Shown here: positions 1-6,482 of the stretch, in pieces
Position numbering within the stretch: position 1 is the stretch's first letter
How the letters are laid out: the number at the start of each line of letters is the position of its first letter
From: an uncultured Lachnospiraceae bacterium
GTDB lineage: Bacteria; Bacillota; Clostridia; Lachnospirales; Lachnospiraceae
Length of the DNA: 12,524 nt
Direction: 5' to 3'
NCBI GenBank assembly: GCA_902803625.1
Contig: CADCQV010000285.1
Coordinates: 1-12,524 of the forward strand
Notes under the pieces: generated by a model
Told to the model about the DNA's origin: nothing
What the model saw: the letters and a program-made list of their open reading frames with translations, nothing else
Databases searched by the model: none
Translations under genes and position numbers: made by a program

Positions 1-59
1 TATGCCGAGAACCGGAGTGCCCGGCATACCTGACATCTTTTTTTCGATGTTTGGTATGT
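1..59. repeat. Overlapping, mutually exclusive inverted repeats
   Basis: TATGCCG (1-7) is the exact reverse complement of CGGCATA (22-28). The overlapping GCATACC (24-30) pairs with GGTATGT (53-59), with one G-T pair, around an inner ACATC (33-37)/GATGT (46-50) stem whose loop is mostly T. The two structures share bases 24-28, so they cannot form together. They could be the edge of a mobile element or part of a leader cut by the window edge. No function is assigned. Confidence 0.4.
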
Positions 60-347
60 ACATTTTTTGAAACTAAAAGCTCTGAAAGCCCTAAAATTTG
101 TAATTCAAGGGAAAGGGAATACGCCGACGAAATCCCGGAAGGTGCTATTCAAAAAATCTGGTACAAGATCAATCCCAAGAACAAAGACCGGCTGTTCTGC
201 AAGATCTTCGACAGGGAAAAGCATAAAGATTATGCCCTGGCACTTTATAATGCTGTAAATCACAGTAATTATTCCGATTTCTCGGAATTGGAGATAATCA
301 CCCTGGAGGATGCTGTCTATATCAAAATGAAAAATGATGCGGTATAA
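51..347 (+). pseudogene. Truncated Rpn-type / PD-(D/E)XK nuclease family transposase (N-terminal fragment)
   Basis: This 98-codon reading frame carries the N-terminal hallmark of a large Lachnospiraceae family annotated as PD-(D/E)XK nuclease family transposase (Rpn-like). It has a DRLFCKIF-type block (about residues 47-54), then YALALYNAVNHSNYSD (about 61-76), then LEIITLEDAVYIKMKND (about 80-96). From memory, full members continue from the MKND motif into the nuclease core and run to roughly 300 residues. Here a stop falls two codons after MKND, so the catalytic part is absent. The first 30 or so residues do not look like the family, so the true start may be later or lost. It lies on the opposite strand to the operon and just beyond its terminator. 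I read it as a dead relic, not a working small protein. Confidence 0.6.
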
Positions 348-424
348 ACCTTGGGAGTCGCTTTGGAGTTCGTCGGCAACTACGCTCTTGTGGACTTTCA
401 CCACAGACTGACGGCATGCCCGTC
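348..424 (-). mobile_element. Possible group II intron domain I remnant
   Basis: Read on the minus strand, this stretch contains GTGGTGAAAGTCCAC (404-390), a stem with a TGAAAGT loop, followed by an unpaired GC-rich run with GACGAACTCC and GCGACTCCCAAGG. The GGTGAAAGTCC block recalls the early domain I of bacterial group II introns, as I remember those sequences. A short palindrome, GACGG-CATGC-CCGTC, sits at 410-424. No reverse transcriptase and no domain V are present. The transposase similarity stops almost exactly where this stretch begins, which fits an insertion or deletion junction. The identification is tentative. Confidence 0.28.
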
Positions 425-430
425 ATACAT

Positions 431-462
431 AAGAAAAGCCCCAAGCGGCTGCTCAGGGCTTT
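431..462 (-). terminator. Rho-independent terminator of the operon, probably bidirectional
   Basis: A 12-bp stem (435-446 with 451-462, including two adjacent G-T wobbles) closes a four-base loop (447-450). On the minus strand the stem is followed by TTTTCTT. It starts 21 bases after the stop codon of the last operon gene (rbsD type). The plus strand also ends in CTTTCTT, so it may stop transcription coming from the transposase relic as well. Confidence 0.85.
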
Positions 463-482
463 CTTAAACAATTTCAACAGTT

Positions 483-884
483 TTACGCCTTAAATGCAAC
501 TCCTGCTCTCAGCAGAACATTGGGGTATGGCGTAAATTCCGCAGTCCTTACGGCAAATTTTATATTTTTCGTTCTCTCCTTCAATTCCGTATGTTCTATG
601 AATTCGTGCCCGATACCCGGCATTTTCTCCTCCATATATTTCAGAAGCTCAGGATTCTTTTCATGGATTTCTTCAGCCAGTGTATAGTATTCCACAACAC
701 ATTCGTCCAAAACCGCATCCATTACCTGCTTAAAGGTCGGAACACCTCCAACCAGCGCGAGATCCACGATCTCGATCCCCTTCGGAACAGGCATTCCACC
801 GTCACAGACCATAAACACATCCTTATGTCCGAGACCCGCAATGAGTCCCGCAAGCTGAACGTTGATTATTCCTCTTTTTTTCAT
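483..884 (-). CDS. rbsD: RbsD/FucU-family sugar mutarotase (D-ribose pyranase type)
   Basis: A 133-residue cytosolic protein of normal RbsD length. RbsD converts the beta-pyranose form of ribose, as delivered by the transporter, towards the furanose form used by the kinase. His20, Asp28, His98 and Tyr120, which match the known Bacillus subtilis RbsD active-site residues by position, are all present, in the contexts GLGHKD, CDGGMPVP, IEHTE and FTPYPN. The gene should therefore encode an active mutarotase. It is the last operon gene, 14 bp after the permease, with only a weak GGGG-type ribosome binding site, and is followed by the terminator. The family is certain; the substrate is not. The other enzymes here are not the ribose set, so it may act on another sugar. 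Confidence 0.93.
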   Translation of the reverse strand: MKKRGIINVQLAGLIAGLGHKDVFMVCDGGMPVPKGIEIVDLALVGGVPTFKQVMDAVLDECVVEYYTLAEEIHEKNPELLKYMEEKMPGIGHEFIEHTELKERTKNIKFAVRTAEFTPYPNVLLRAGVAFKA

Positions 885-898
885 AACACATCACCCCG

Positions 899-1948
899 TC
901 ACTTATTCTCATTCCTTGCCTGAAGCGCCCTCTTCGCCTGAAGGTTTCTCTGTACCTGATCGATGATAACCGCCAGTATGATAACTATTCCTCTTATTAC
1001 CTTCTGATAGAATTCGGTAACACCGCACATTGTCATTCCGTCATTGATAACACCGATTACAAATGCTCCGACAATGGTTCCTCCGATATTACCTATACCT
1101 CCTGCCATTGAGGTTCCGCCGAGAACCGATGCGGCAATCGCATTCATTTCCCAGGATTCACCTGTTTTCGGCGAACCGGACATAAGCTGCGAGGTCGCTA
1201 TTATACCGACAACCGCGGAACAGAAGCCTGAAAATGCATAAACCCAGATCTTTACCTTATCCGCCTTGATACCTGAGAGTACAGCCGCTCTCTCATTTCC
1301 TCCGATGGCCAGTACATGCCAGCCGAAGGGTGTTTTCTTCAGAACAACTCCCGCACACACGGCGATCACCACCAGTATAACTACTCCGCAGGGAATCGGT
1401 GTTCCTGCGATACTGGTTCCGAAAAATTCGAATCCGGTGTTTCCAAGCCCTTCATATCCCGCAATGGATGAATAGGTGGCACCGTTGGAACGGATATTTG
1501 CAAAGCCTCTCCAGATATACATTGTTCCGAGAGTTGCAATGAATGGTGCCACATTGAATTTTGTAATGATTATACCGTTAAGGGCTCCCATAAGTGCTCC
1601 AAGAAGGATCGTGATGAATACTACCATGGGCACACTGAAATAAACCGTGACACCGGCTGCCTTAATGGTAAAGCCCTCCTGGATAAAACCTCCTGCCAGC
1701 ATTCCGGCCAGTCCTGCCACGGAACCCACTGACAGATCGATTCCTCCGGTTATTATGACATAGGTCATTCCTATAGCCAGAATACCGTACAGTGCTACGT
1801 GTTTTGCAACCGACAGCAGGGAGCTAACCGTCATAAAGTTATTTGCCGCAAAGCTGAAATAAATCATTAAGATAACAAGCACGATAAATGTCCTGCCGTT
1901 TAACAGCGTCATTATCAGCTTATTATTTGATGAACTCTTCTTCTCCAT
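899..1948 (-). CDS. RbsC-type sugar ABC transporter permease (CUT2 family)
   Basis: A 349-residue polytopic membrane protein forming the translocation channel of a CUT2 importer, presumably as a homodimer with the adjacent double ATPase. Hydrophobic segments begin around residue 20 and continue to about residue 335. The family motif GMTYVIITGGIDLSVGSV lies near residues 60-78, and the conserved loop containing WHVLAIGGNERAAVLSGI, which faces the ATPase, lies near 210-230. The C-terminus is short, basic and cytoplasmic. A TTG six bases upstream (1954) is in frame, but AAGGAG lies only 2 bases from it and 8 bases from ATG 1948, so I chose the ATG. That leaves 2 bp after the ATPase stop codon. 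Substrate specificity cannot be read from the permease. Confidence 0.95.
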   Translation of the reverse strand: MEKKSSSNNKLIMTLLNGRTFIVLVILMIYFSFAANNFMTVSSLLSVAKHVALYGILAIGMTYVIITGGIDLSVGSVAGLAGMLAGGFIQEGFTIKAAGVTVYFSVPMVVFITILLGALMGALNGIIITKFNVAPFIATLGTMYIWRGFANIRSNGATYSSIAGYEGLGNTGFEFFGTSIAGTPIPCGVVILVVIAVCAGVVLKKTPFGWHVLAIGGNERAAVLSGIKADKVKIWVYAFSGFCSAVVGIIATSQLMSGSPKTGESWEMNAIAASVLGGTSMAGGIGNIGGTIVGAFVIGVINDGMTMCGVTEFYQKVIRGIVIILAVIIDQVQRNLQAKRALQARNENK

Positions 1949-1950
1949 TG

Positions 1951-3507
1951 TCAATTCTCCTTATCTTCGTTGTGATGTCCCTGGTAGGAGGCGAGAACCA
2001 GCGTATCCTTCTGTACCTCTTCACCCTTGAACTCACCGGTCTTTATACCATTTGACAGAACCATTACCCGGTCCGCTATTGCCACGATCTCTTCAAGCTC
2101 AGAGGAAATGACTATGATAGAAAGCCCCTCCTCCGCATATTTATTGATTATCTCAAAGACCTCTGTCTTGGCTCCTATATCGATACCCCGGCTCGGTTCG
2201 TCCATAAGGAGTATCTTCGGCTCGGTCAGTATTCCCTTGCCTATAACGACCTTCTGCTGATTACCGCCGGAGAGAGAGAGAATGGGAAGCTTTTTATCCG
2301 CAACCTTTATATGGATATCCTTTATCTCCCTGTCAACCATCTCTCCTTCTTTTTTACTGTCGACGAAAATACCCTTTACATACTTTTTCAGAGCACTTAA
2401 GGATGTATTCTTTTCAATATCCAGTGTCTGGACAAGACCCATTGCCTGCCTGTCCTCAGGTATCAGCGCAAAACCGTTGTCTATCTGCTTTGAGATATTT
2501 TTCACTTCGATGTTCTGTCCGTTCAGTATTATCTCTCCGGTGTGCTCCGGCCTGAGTCCCATTATGCACTCGAATATTTCGGATCTTCCCGCACCCAGCA
2601 GCCCGTATATGCCAAGAACCTCTCCCTTTTTCAGTTCGAAGCTCACGTGGTTTACCAGATAACCGCCTCCGGGCTTCGGAAGACAGAGATCCCTGACCTC
2701 CATTACGGTTTCGGCCTTATCCCAGTCAACCGTCCGGTTACGTCTGGGATAATTCTTTTCTCCGCCGGTCATCCTCTCCACTATCCAGGGAACGGAAATA
2801 TCCTTCACATCGGCATCCGCCACGTATTTCCCGTCGCGGAGTATCGTGACATGATCTCCTATCTCCATTATCTCCTCAAGCCTGTGGGAGATATAGACGA
2901 TCGACAGACCTTTGCTCGTCAGCTCCCGCATGATCTTAAAGAGTATTTTCACCTCCTGTTCACTTAAGGAGGATGTGGGTTCATCCATTATGAGGACCTT
3001 CAGGTCATCATCCACGAGATTCCTCGCGATCTCTATCATCTGCTGCTGGCCGACTCTCAATGCCCCCACCCGGGTGTTTACATCCATGGGATGCTCGAGT
3101 CTTTCCAGTATGTTTTTCGCACCCTCAATATGCTGCTTATCGTTCAGTATTACCTTTCCCCCGGTTTTTTCCTTATTCATGTATATGTTCTGGTAAACAT
3201 TCATATTGGGGAAAAGTGAAAGATCCTGATGGATGATACCTATGCCGTTGTTCCTGGCCTCGGTGGTATCCTTAAAGTGTACTTCCCTGTCGCCTATGTA
3301 CATTTCTCCCGAGGACGGCTGCTCTATCCCGGCTATCATCTTCATCAGTGTGGATTTTCCGGCTCCGTTTTCACCTATCAGCACATTAACCTTGCCTTTG
3401 AGGAGGTCAAAGGAAACTTCATCCAGAGCCTTTGTTCCCGGATAGATCTTTGTGATCTTCTCCGCATGCAGAAATACATCATCCCTGCATTTAACAGCTT
3501 CTGCCAT
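1951..3507 (-). CDS. RbsA-type sugar ABC transporter ATP-binding protein (two nucleotide-binding domains)
   Basis: A 518-residue fused double ATPase of the RbsA/MglA/XylG type, powering the CUT2 importer from the cytoplasmic face. The first domain has Walker A GENGAGKST (about 45-53), a degenerate signature RVGQQQ (about 151-156), Walker B LIMDEP (about 172-177) and switch His208. The second has the lysine-less GLLGAGRSE (about 302-310) typical of this family, a canonical LSGGNQQ (about 412-418) and LLMDEP (about 433-438). Asymmetry of this kind is normal for CUT2 ATPases. The gene opens with two ATG codons. AGGAG lies 2 bases from the first (3510) and 5 bases from the second (3507), so I favour the second. 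It starts 18 bp after the DUF2291 gene and ends 2 bp before the permease. Confidence 0.95.
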   Translation of the reverse strand: MAEAVKCRDDVFLHAEKITKIYPGTKALDEVSFDLLKGKVNVLIGENGAGKSTLMKMIAGIEQPSSGEMYIGDREVHFKDTTEARNNGIGIIHQDLSLFPNMNVYQNIYMNKEKTGGKVILNDKQHIEGAKNILERLEHPMDVNTRVGALRVGQQQMIEIARNLVDDDLKVLIMDEPTSSLSEQEVKILFKIMRELTSKGLSIVYISHRLEEIMEIGDHVTILRDGKYVADADVKDISVPWIVERMTGGEKNYPRRNRTVDWDKAETVMEVRDLCLPKPGGGYLVNHVSFELKKGEVLGIYGLLGAGRSEIFECIMGLRPEHTGEIILNGQNIEVKNISKQIDNGFALIPEDRQAMGLVQTLDIEKNTSLSALKKYVKGIFVDSKKEGEMVDREIKDIHIKVADKKLPILSLSGGNQQKVVIGKGILTEPKILLMDEPSRGIDIGAKTEVFEIINKYAEEGLSIIVISSELEEIVAIADRVMVLSNGIKTGEFKGEEVQKDTLVLASYQGHHNEDKEN

Positions 3508-3525
3508 CATCTCTCCTTTCCTGCC

Positions 3526-4227
3526 TTACTTGATCTCCAATGCCACAGGCGTGATAAACACTTCATCCTTCTTTGTGGAGCTCACTGTAAACGCTCCGGT
3601 GAATTCAATCGTCTTTCCCTTAGCGGATGCCAGATCAAGATTTGCCACCACGTAATCCTGGGACATCTGATTTATACTCTTTGCAACATCTGCCCACTCA
3701 TTGGTTGTTACCTTCTGTCCGTTATAATTATTGATATCCATAAATGTAACGGCATCCCTTAAGGAAGTATCCATATTTACGGGACCTATGGCGATCTTTA
3801 TCACTTCCTCTCCGCTGTAACCGTCGGGCTTTATGAGGAGATAGCCCTTGCTGGAGGCTTCGGGGTCAACGGCCTTCGATACAACCTCCTCAACGGTTCC
3901 GGTTCCCTTTACTGCATATATTATCGACTTGCTTGCAGCGGCCGAAGAATCCGTGGGAACCTTGGCAGCCTTTGCGGATGCTCCCGCACCCAGCAGATCT
4001 CCGTTTGAAGAATTCAAAAGCTCTGTAAGATCCACTGCTTTTTCGGAAACCTCAGGTGCCAGCTGGTCGGTCCACATGGTGTCACCGCCTGCACTGGCAT
4101 CGAATTTTACTTCACCTGTATATTCTCCCTCAGTACCTATGGGGATCACCTTTGCGATCCCGCATCCGCTAAGCATCGTAAAAGAAAATGCTGCAGCAAG
4201 CACAAGAGATATAATACGCTTTTTCAT
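3526..4227 (-). CDS. DUF2291-family lipoprotein of sugar ABC operons
   Basis: A 233-residue predicted lipoprotein. The signal peptide ends in the lipobox LSGC with Cys22. The mature part shows the DUF2291 core: a GTGTV block (about 108-112), the hallmark IGPVNMDTSLRDAVTFMDI (147-165), NGQ (169-171) and a C-terminal EFTGAFTV...ITPVALEI (208-232). Residues 72-101 form an Ala/Ser-rich, probably disordered insert. The family recurs beside CUT2 transporters, but I know of no established biochemical role. Lying between the binding protein and the ATPase, outside the membrane, it could be an accessory subunit or a binding-protein partner; that is inference. GGAGG stands 10 bases before ATG 4227. The gene follows a 190-bp gap with hairpins, so it may be made at lower level than the binding protein. 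Confidence 0.85.
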   Translation of the reverse strand: MKKRIISLVLAAAFSFTMLSGCGIAKVIPIGTEGEYTGEVKFDASAGGDTMWTDQLAPEVSEKAVDLTELLNSSNGDLLGAGASAKAAKVPTDSSAAASKSIIYAVKGTGTVEEVVSKAVDPEASSKGYLLIKPDGYSGEEVIKIAIGPVNMDTSLRDAVTFMDINNYNGQKVTTNEWADVAKSINQMSQDYVVANLDLASAKGKTIEFTGAFTVSSTKKDEVFITPVALEIK

Positions 4228-4280
4228 ATAGCGTTATCCTCCATTTTCATTAATTGCCTTTACCCAATACATTTAATAAG

Positions 4281-4297
4281 CGGAAACATCTGTTCCG
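4281..4297 (-). other. Small hairpin upstream of the DUF2291 gene
   Basis: CGGAA (4281-4285) pairs with TTCCG (4293-4297) around a seven-base loop. It lies between the terminator-like hairpin at 4311-4348 and the DUF2291 ribosome binding site, and could protect the 5' end of a processed downstream transcript. No T-run follows it. Confidence 0.35.
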
Positions 4298-4310
4298 GAT
4301 CCTTTATAAA

Positions 4311-4348
4311 ACAGGGAAGTGAGGTAATTCCCACCTCCGCTTCCCTGT
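4311..4348 (-). terminator. Intra-operon terminator-like hairpin (attenuator) behind the binding-protein gene
   Basis: ACAGGGAAG (4311-4319) pairs perfectly with CTTCCCTGT (4340-4348), and an inner GAGGT (4321-4325)/ACCTC (4333-4337) stem extends it. On the minus strand it is followed by TTTTATAAA, a modest T-rich tail. It sits 69 bases after the stop codon of the tandem binding protein. Partial termination, or protection of the upstream mRNA, would give more binding protein than transporter, which is common in sugar ABC operons. Whether it terminates or only stabilises cannot be told from sequence. Confidence 0.7.
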
Positions 4349-4378
4349 CAGTAAGAATCAACGAACGATCACTCCGTC

Positions 4379-4397
4379 CAGAACATCAGATGTTCTG
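4379..4397. repeat. Perfect 19-bp palindrome after the binding-protein stop codon
   Basis: CAGAACATC (4379-4387) and GATGTTCTG (4389-4397) are exact reverse complements around a single central A. The palindrome lies 20 bases after the stop codon at 4418-4420. It is flanked by two ACTCCGT words (4371-4377 and 4405-4411). It could be a second mRNA hairpin or a protein-binding site. No promoter is visible beside it. Confidence 0.6.
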
Positions 4398-4417
4398 CGC
4401 TGATACTCCGTAGAATC

Positions 4418-6415
4418 TTATTCGCTGAATACAAAGCCCTTAAGCTTGTCGGCATTTGCCTTTGTTATTGCTATGCAGGGGATAAGCTGTCTTTCATCCT
4501 GCCCTGTGGAGCCTTCCTTAAGATACTTGTCAGCCTCCTGTACTGCAGTCTGGGCTATAACCGCAAACTGCTGGAGTGCCGTACCTGTTGCCTCTCCTGA
4601 TTTGATGAGGGCAACTGCCTCGTCGGACCCGTCCACTCCGATAGCCGGAACATTCATCTTGTGATCCTTCAATGCTGCGCAGGCACCCTGAAGCATAGTG
4701 TCATTACCGCAGATAACGCCTTCGATGTCGGGATGTGCCTGGATAAGGGCATCCATCTTTTCATAGGCTTCGGTCTGTTCCCAGTTTGCTGTCTGCTGCT
4801 CAAGCATCTCGAAATCGGGATACTGGTCAATAACAGAATGGAATGCCTCTGTACGAACGTGTGCGTTTGTGTCTGAATCCTTTCCGAGAAGCTCTACATA
4901 CTTACCCTTCTCGCCCATAGCTGTAACCCATTCCTCGGCGATAGCTGCCGCACCCTGGTTGTTGTCTGCAATTATCTGAGCGATAGCTACTCCGTCCTCA
5001 GTGATCTCTCGGTCGATAAGGAAGGTGGGGATACCGGCATCACGTGCCTTCTTAACAGCCTCTATGGTAGCGTCGGCACCTGCGTTATCACATATGATAG
5101 CCGCTGCCTTGTCTGCTATGGCTGCATCAAAGAGTTCTGTCTGCTTTGTAGGATCGTCGTCGTGTGAAACTGCCTTTGCCTCATAGCCGAGCTTTTCAGC
5201 CTCAGCAACTGCATTGTCCACCTCTGCCTTGAAAGCAGGGTTTGAGGTTGAAGGTGTAATAACGTACATGATCTTGGATCCGCCGCCGGGAAGTGCATCG
5301 CCTGCTGCGGGAGCTGCTGCTGCCGCATCCTCGGAGAATACGAAGCCCTTAAGCTTGTCGGCATTATCCTTTGTTATAGCTATGCAGGGAATAAGCTGTC
5401 TTTCTTCCTGTCCTGTGGTACCTTCCTTTAAGTATTTGTCGGCTTCTTCAACTGCTGTCTGGGCAATAACCGCAAACTGCTGAAGAGCGGTACCAGTAGC
5501 CTCTCCTGACTTGATAAGGGCAACAGCCTCGTCAGATCCGTCCACACCGATAGCGGGAACGTTCATATTGTGATCCTTAAGTGCAGCGCAGGCACCCTGA
5601 AGCATGGTATCGTTACCGCAGATAACTCCTTCGATATCGGGATGTGCCTGAATGAGTGCATCCATCTTCTCATAAGCTTCTGTCTGCTCCCAGTTTGCTG
5701 TCTGCTGCTCAAGCATTTCGAAATCGGGATACTGATCTATTACCGAATGGAAGGCATCTGTACGTACGTGGGCATTTGTATCGGAATCCTTTCCGAGAAG
5801 CTCTACATACTTACCCTTTTCACCCATTGCCTTTACCCATTCCTCTGCAATGGCTGCAGCGCCCTGGTTATTGTCGGCAATGATCTGTGCGATGGCCACT
5901 CCGTCCTCAGTGATCTCACGGTCAATAAGGAAGGTGGGGATGCCTGCATCCTTTGCCTTCTTTACTGCTTCGATGGTAGCGTCTGCACCTGCGTTGTCGC
6001 AGATGATCGCTGCTGCCTTGTCTGCTATCGCCGCATCAAAAAGCTCTGTCTGCTTTGTAGGATCGTCATCATGGGAAACTGCCTTTGCCTCATAGCCGAG
6101 TTCCTCAGCCTTTGCGACCGCATTGTCCACCTCTGCCTTAAAAGCAGGATTTGAGGTTGACGGTGTGATGACATACATGATATTTGATCCGCCGCCTGTG
6201 AGTGCATCTCCGGCTGCCTCTGCCGGTGCCGCTTCCTCTGCTGCGGGAGCTGCTTCTTCCGCTGCTGGAGCTGCTTCCTCCGCTGCGGGAGCTGCTTCTT
6301 CCGCTGCGGGAGCTGCTGAACCGGTGCTCTGTGCTCCGCCGCATCCGGTGACCATAAACGCCGTCATGGCAGTTAAGGTCATTAGCGCCATAATCTTTTT
6401 AATAGCCTTTTTCAT
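4418..6415 (-). CDS. Two-domain (tandem RbsB-like) sugar-binding lipoprotein of a CUT2 ABC transporter
   Basis: A 665-residue substrate-binding lipoprotein, about twice the usual RbsB-type length of some 300-350. Layout: signal peptide ending in lipobox VTGC (Cys25); a linker of four exact AAPAAEE units (34-61) plus a degenerate fifth; binding domain 1 (69-362); a nine-residue Ala-rich joint (363-371); binding domain 2 (372-665). The domains differ at only 12 of 294 positions. Both keep the sugar contacts expected from E. coli RbsB: Phe92/395, Asp165-Arg166/468-469, Arg218/521, a Trp in place of RbsB Phe164 (242/545), Asn268/571, Asp292/595 and Gln312-313/615-616. Both should bind the same ligand. 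AGGAGG lies 7 bases from ATG 6415, a very strong site. It probably captures the operon's sugar outside the membrane for the downstream ATPase/permease. Confidence 0.95.
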   Translation of the reverse strand: MKKAIKKIMALMTLTAMTAFMVTGCGGAQSTGSAAPAAEEAAPAAEEAAPAAEEAAPAAEEAAPAEAAGDALTGGGSNIMYVITPSTSNPAFKAEVDNAVAKAEELGYEAKAVSHDDDPTKQTELFDAAIADKAAAIICDNAGADATIEAVKKAKDAGIPTFLIDREITEDGVAIAQIIADNNQGAAAIAEEWVKAMGEKGKYVELLGKDSDTNAHVRTDAFHSVIDQYPDFEMLEQQTANWEQTEAYEKMDALIQAHPDIEGVICGNDTMLQGACAALKDHNMNVPAIGVDGSDEAVALIKSGEATGTALQQFAVIAQTAVEEADKYLKEGTTGQEERQLIPCIAITKDNADKLKGFVFSEDAAAAAPAAGDALPGGGSKIMYVITPSTSNPAFKAEVDNAVAEAEKLGYEAKAVSHDDDPTKQTELFDAAIADKAAAIICDNAGADATIEAVKKARDAGIPTFLIDREITEDGVAIAQIIADNNQGAAAIAEEWVTAMGEKGKYVELLGKDSDTNAHVRTEAFHSVIDQYPDFEMLEQQTANWEQTEAYEKMDALIQAHPDIEGVICGNDTMLQGACAALKDHKMNVPAIGVDGSDEAVALIKSGEATGTALQQFAVIAQTAVQEADKYLKEGSTGQDERQLIPCIAITKANADKLKGFVFSE
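4421..5302 (-). repeat. Direct repeat copy 2: second binding domain
   Basis: This 882-bp segment encodes residues 372-665 of the tandem binding protein and aligns without gaps to 5330-6211. The proteins differ at 12 positions. By eye, stretches I aligned differ at roughly one base in eight to ten, mostly at third codon positions. The duplication is therefore not a fresh copy or an assembly duplicate. Confidence 0.93.
5330..6211 (-). repeat. Direct repeat copy 1: first binding domain
   Basis: Encodes residues 69-362 of the tandem binding protein and is the partner of the repeat at 4421-5302. A 27-bp joint (5303-5329), encoding an Ala-rich stretch, separates the copies. None of the 12 residue changes (unit positions 5, 10, 34, 37, 87, 127, 152, 215, 255, 265, 269, 282) falls on an expected sugar contact. 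Confidence 0.93.
6233..6316 (-). repeat. 21-bp tandem repeat encoding the AAPAAEE linker
   Basis: Four in-frame 21-bp units, differing by a few silent bases, encode residues 34-61 between the lipid-anchored cysteine and the first binding domain. The linker is probably flexible and carries the domains away from the membrane through the cell wall. The unit length is a multiple of three, so slippage would change linker length without breaking the gene. Confidence 0.9.
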
Positions 6416-6456
6416 TTTGTTTCCTCCTGTTAAATGTATTTAAGCTCTGTATATCA

Positions 6457-6471
6457 ACGGTCCTGTACCGT
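6457..6471 (-). other. Small hairpin between the kinase and binding-protein genes
   Basis: ACGGT (6457-6461) and ACCGT (6467-6471) pair around a five-base loop within the 67-bp gap 6416-6482. No T-run follows on the minus strand, so it is not a convincing terminator. It may be a processing or stability element ahead of the strongly translated binding-protein gene. No clear promoter is seen in this gap. Confidence 0.35.
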
Positions 6472-6482
6472 GAATACCCTTG

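Noticed and set aside
1949..1954. TTG at 1954 as the start of the permease gene, with a four-base overlap
   Set aside because: The AAGGAG site is only 2 bases from this TTG but 8 bases from ATG 1948, so the ATG is much more likely.
3229..3762. 177-codon open frame on the plus strand spanning the ATPase/DUF2291 junction
   Set aside because: It crosses the boundary of two well-supported opposite-strand genes, and has no recognisable motif or ribosome binding site.
5570..6154. 194-codon open frame on the plus strand opposite the binding-protein gene
   Set aside because: It lies fully antisense to a gene with clear domain evidence, partly recurs opposite the second repeat, and its cysteine- and leucine-rich translation resembles no family. 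It is a by-product of the repeat's codon use.
4418..6415. Tandem binding domains as an assembly artefact
   Set aside because: The copies differ throughout at silent sites and are joined by a distinct Ala-rich linker, which a misassembly would not create.
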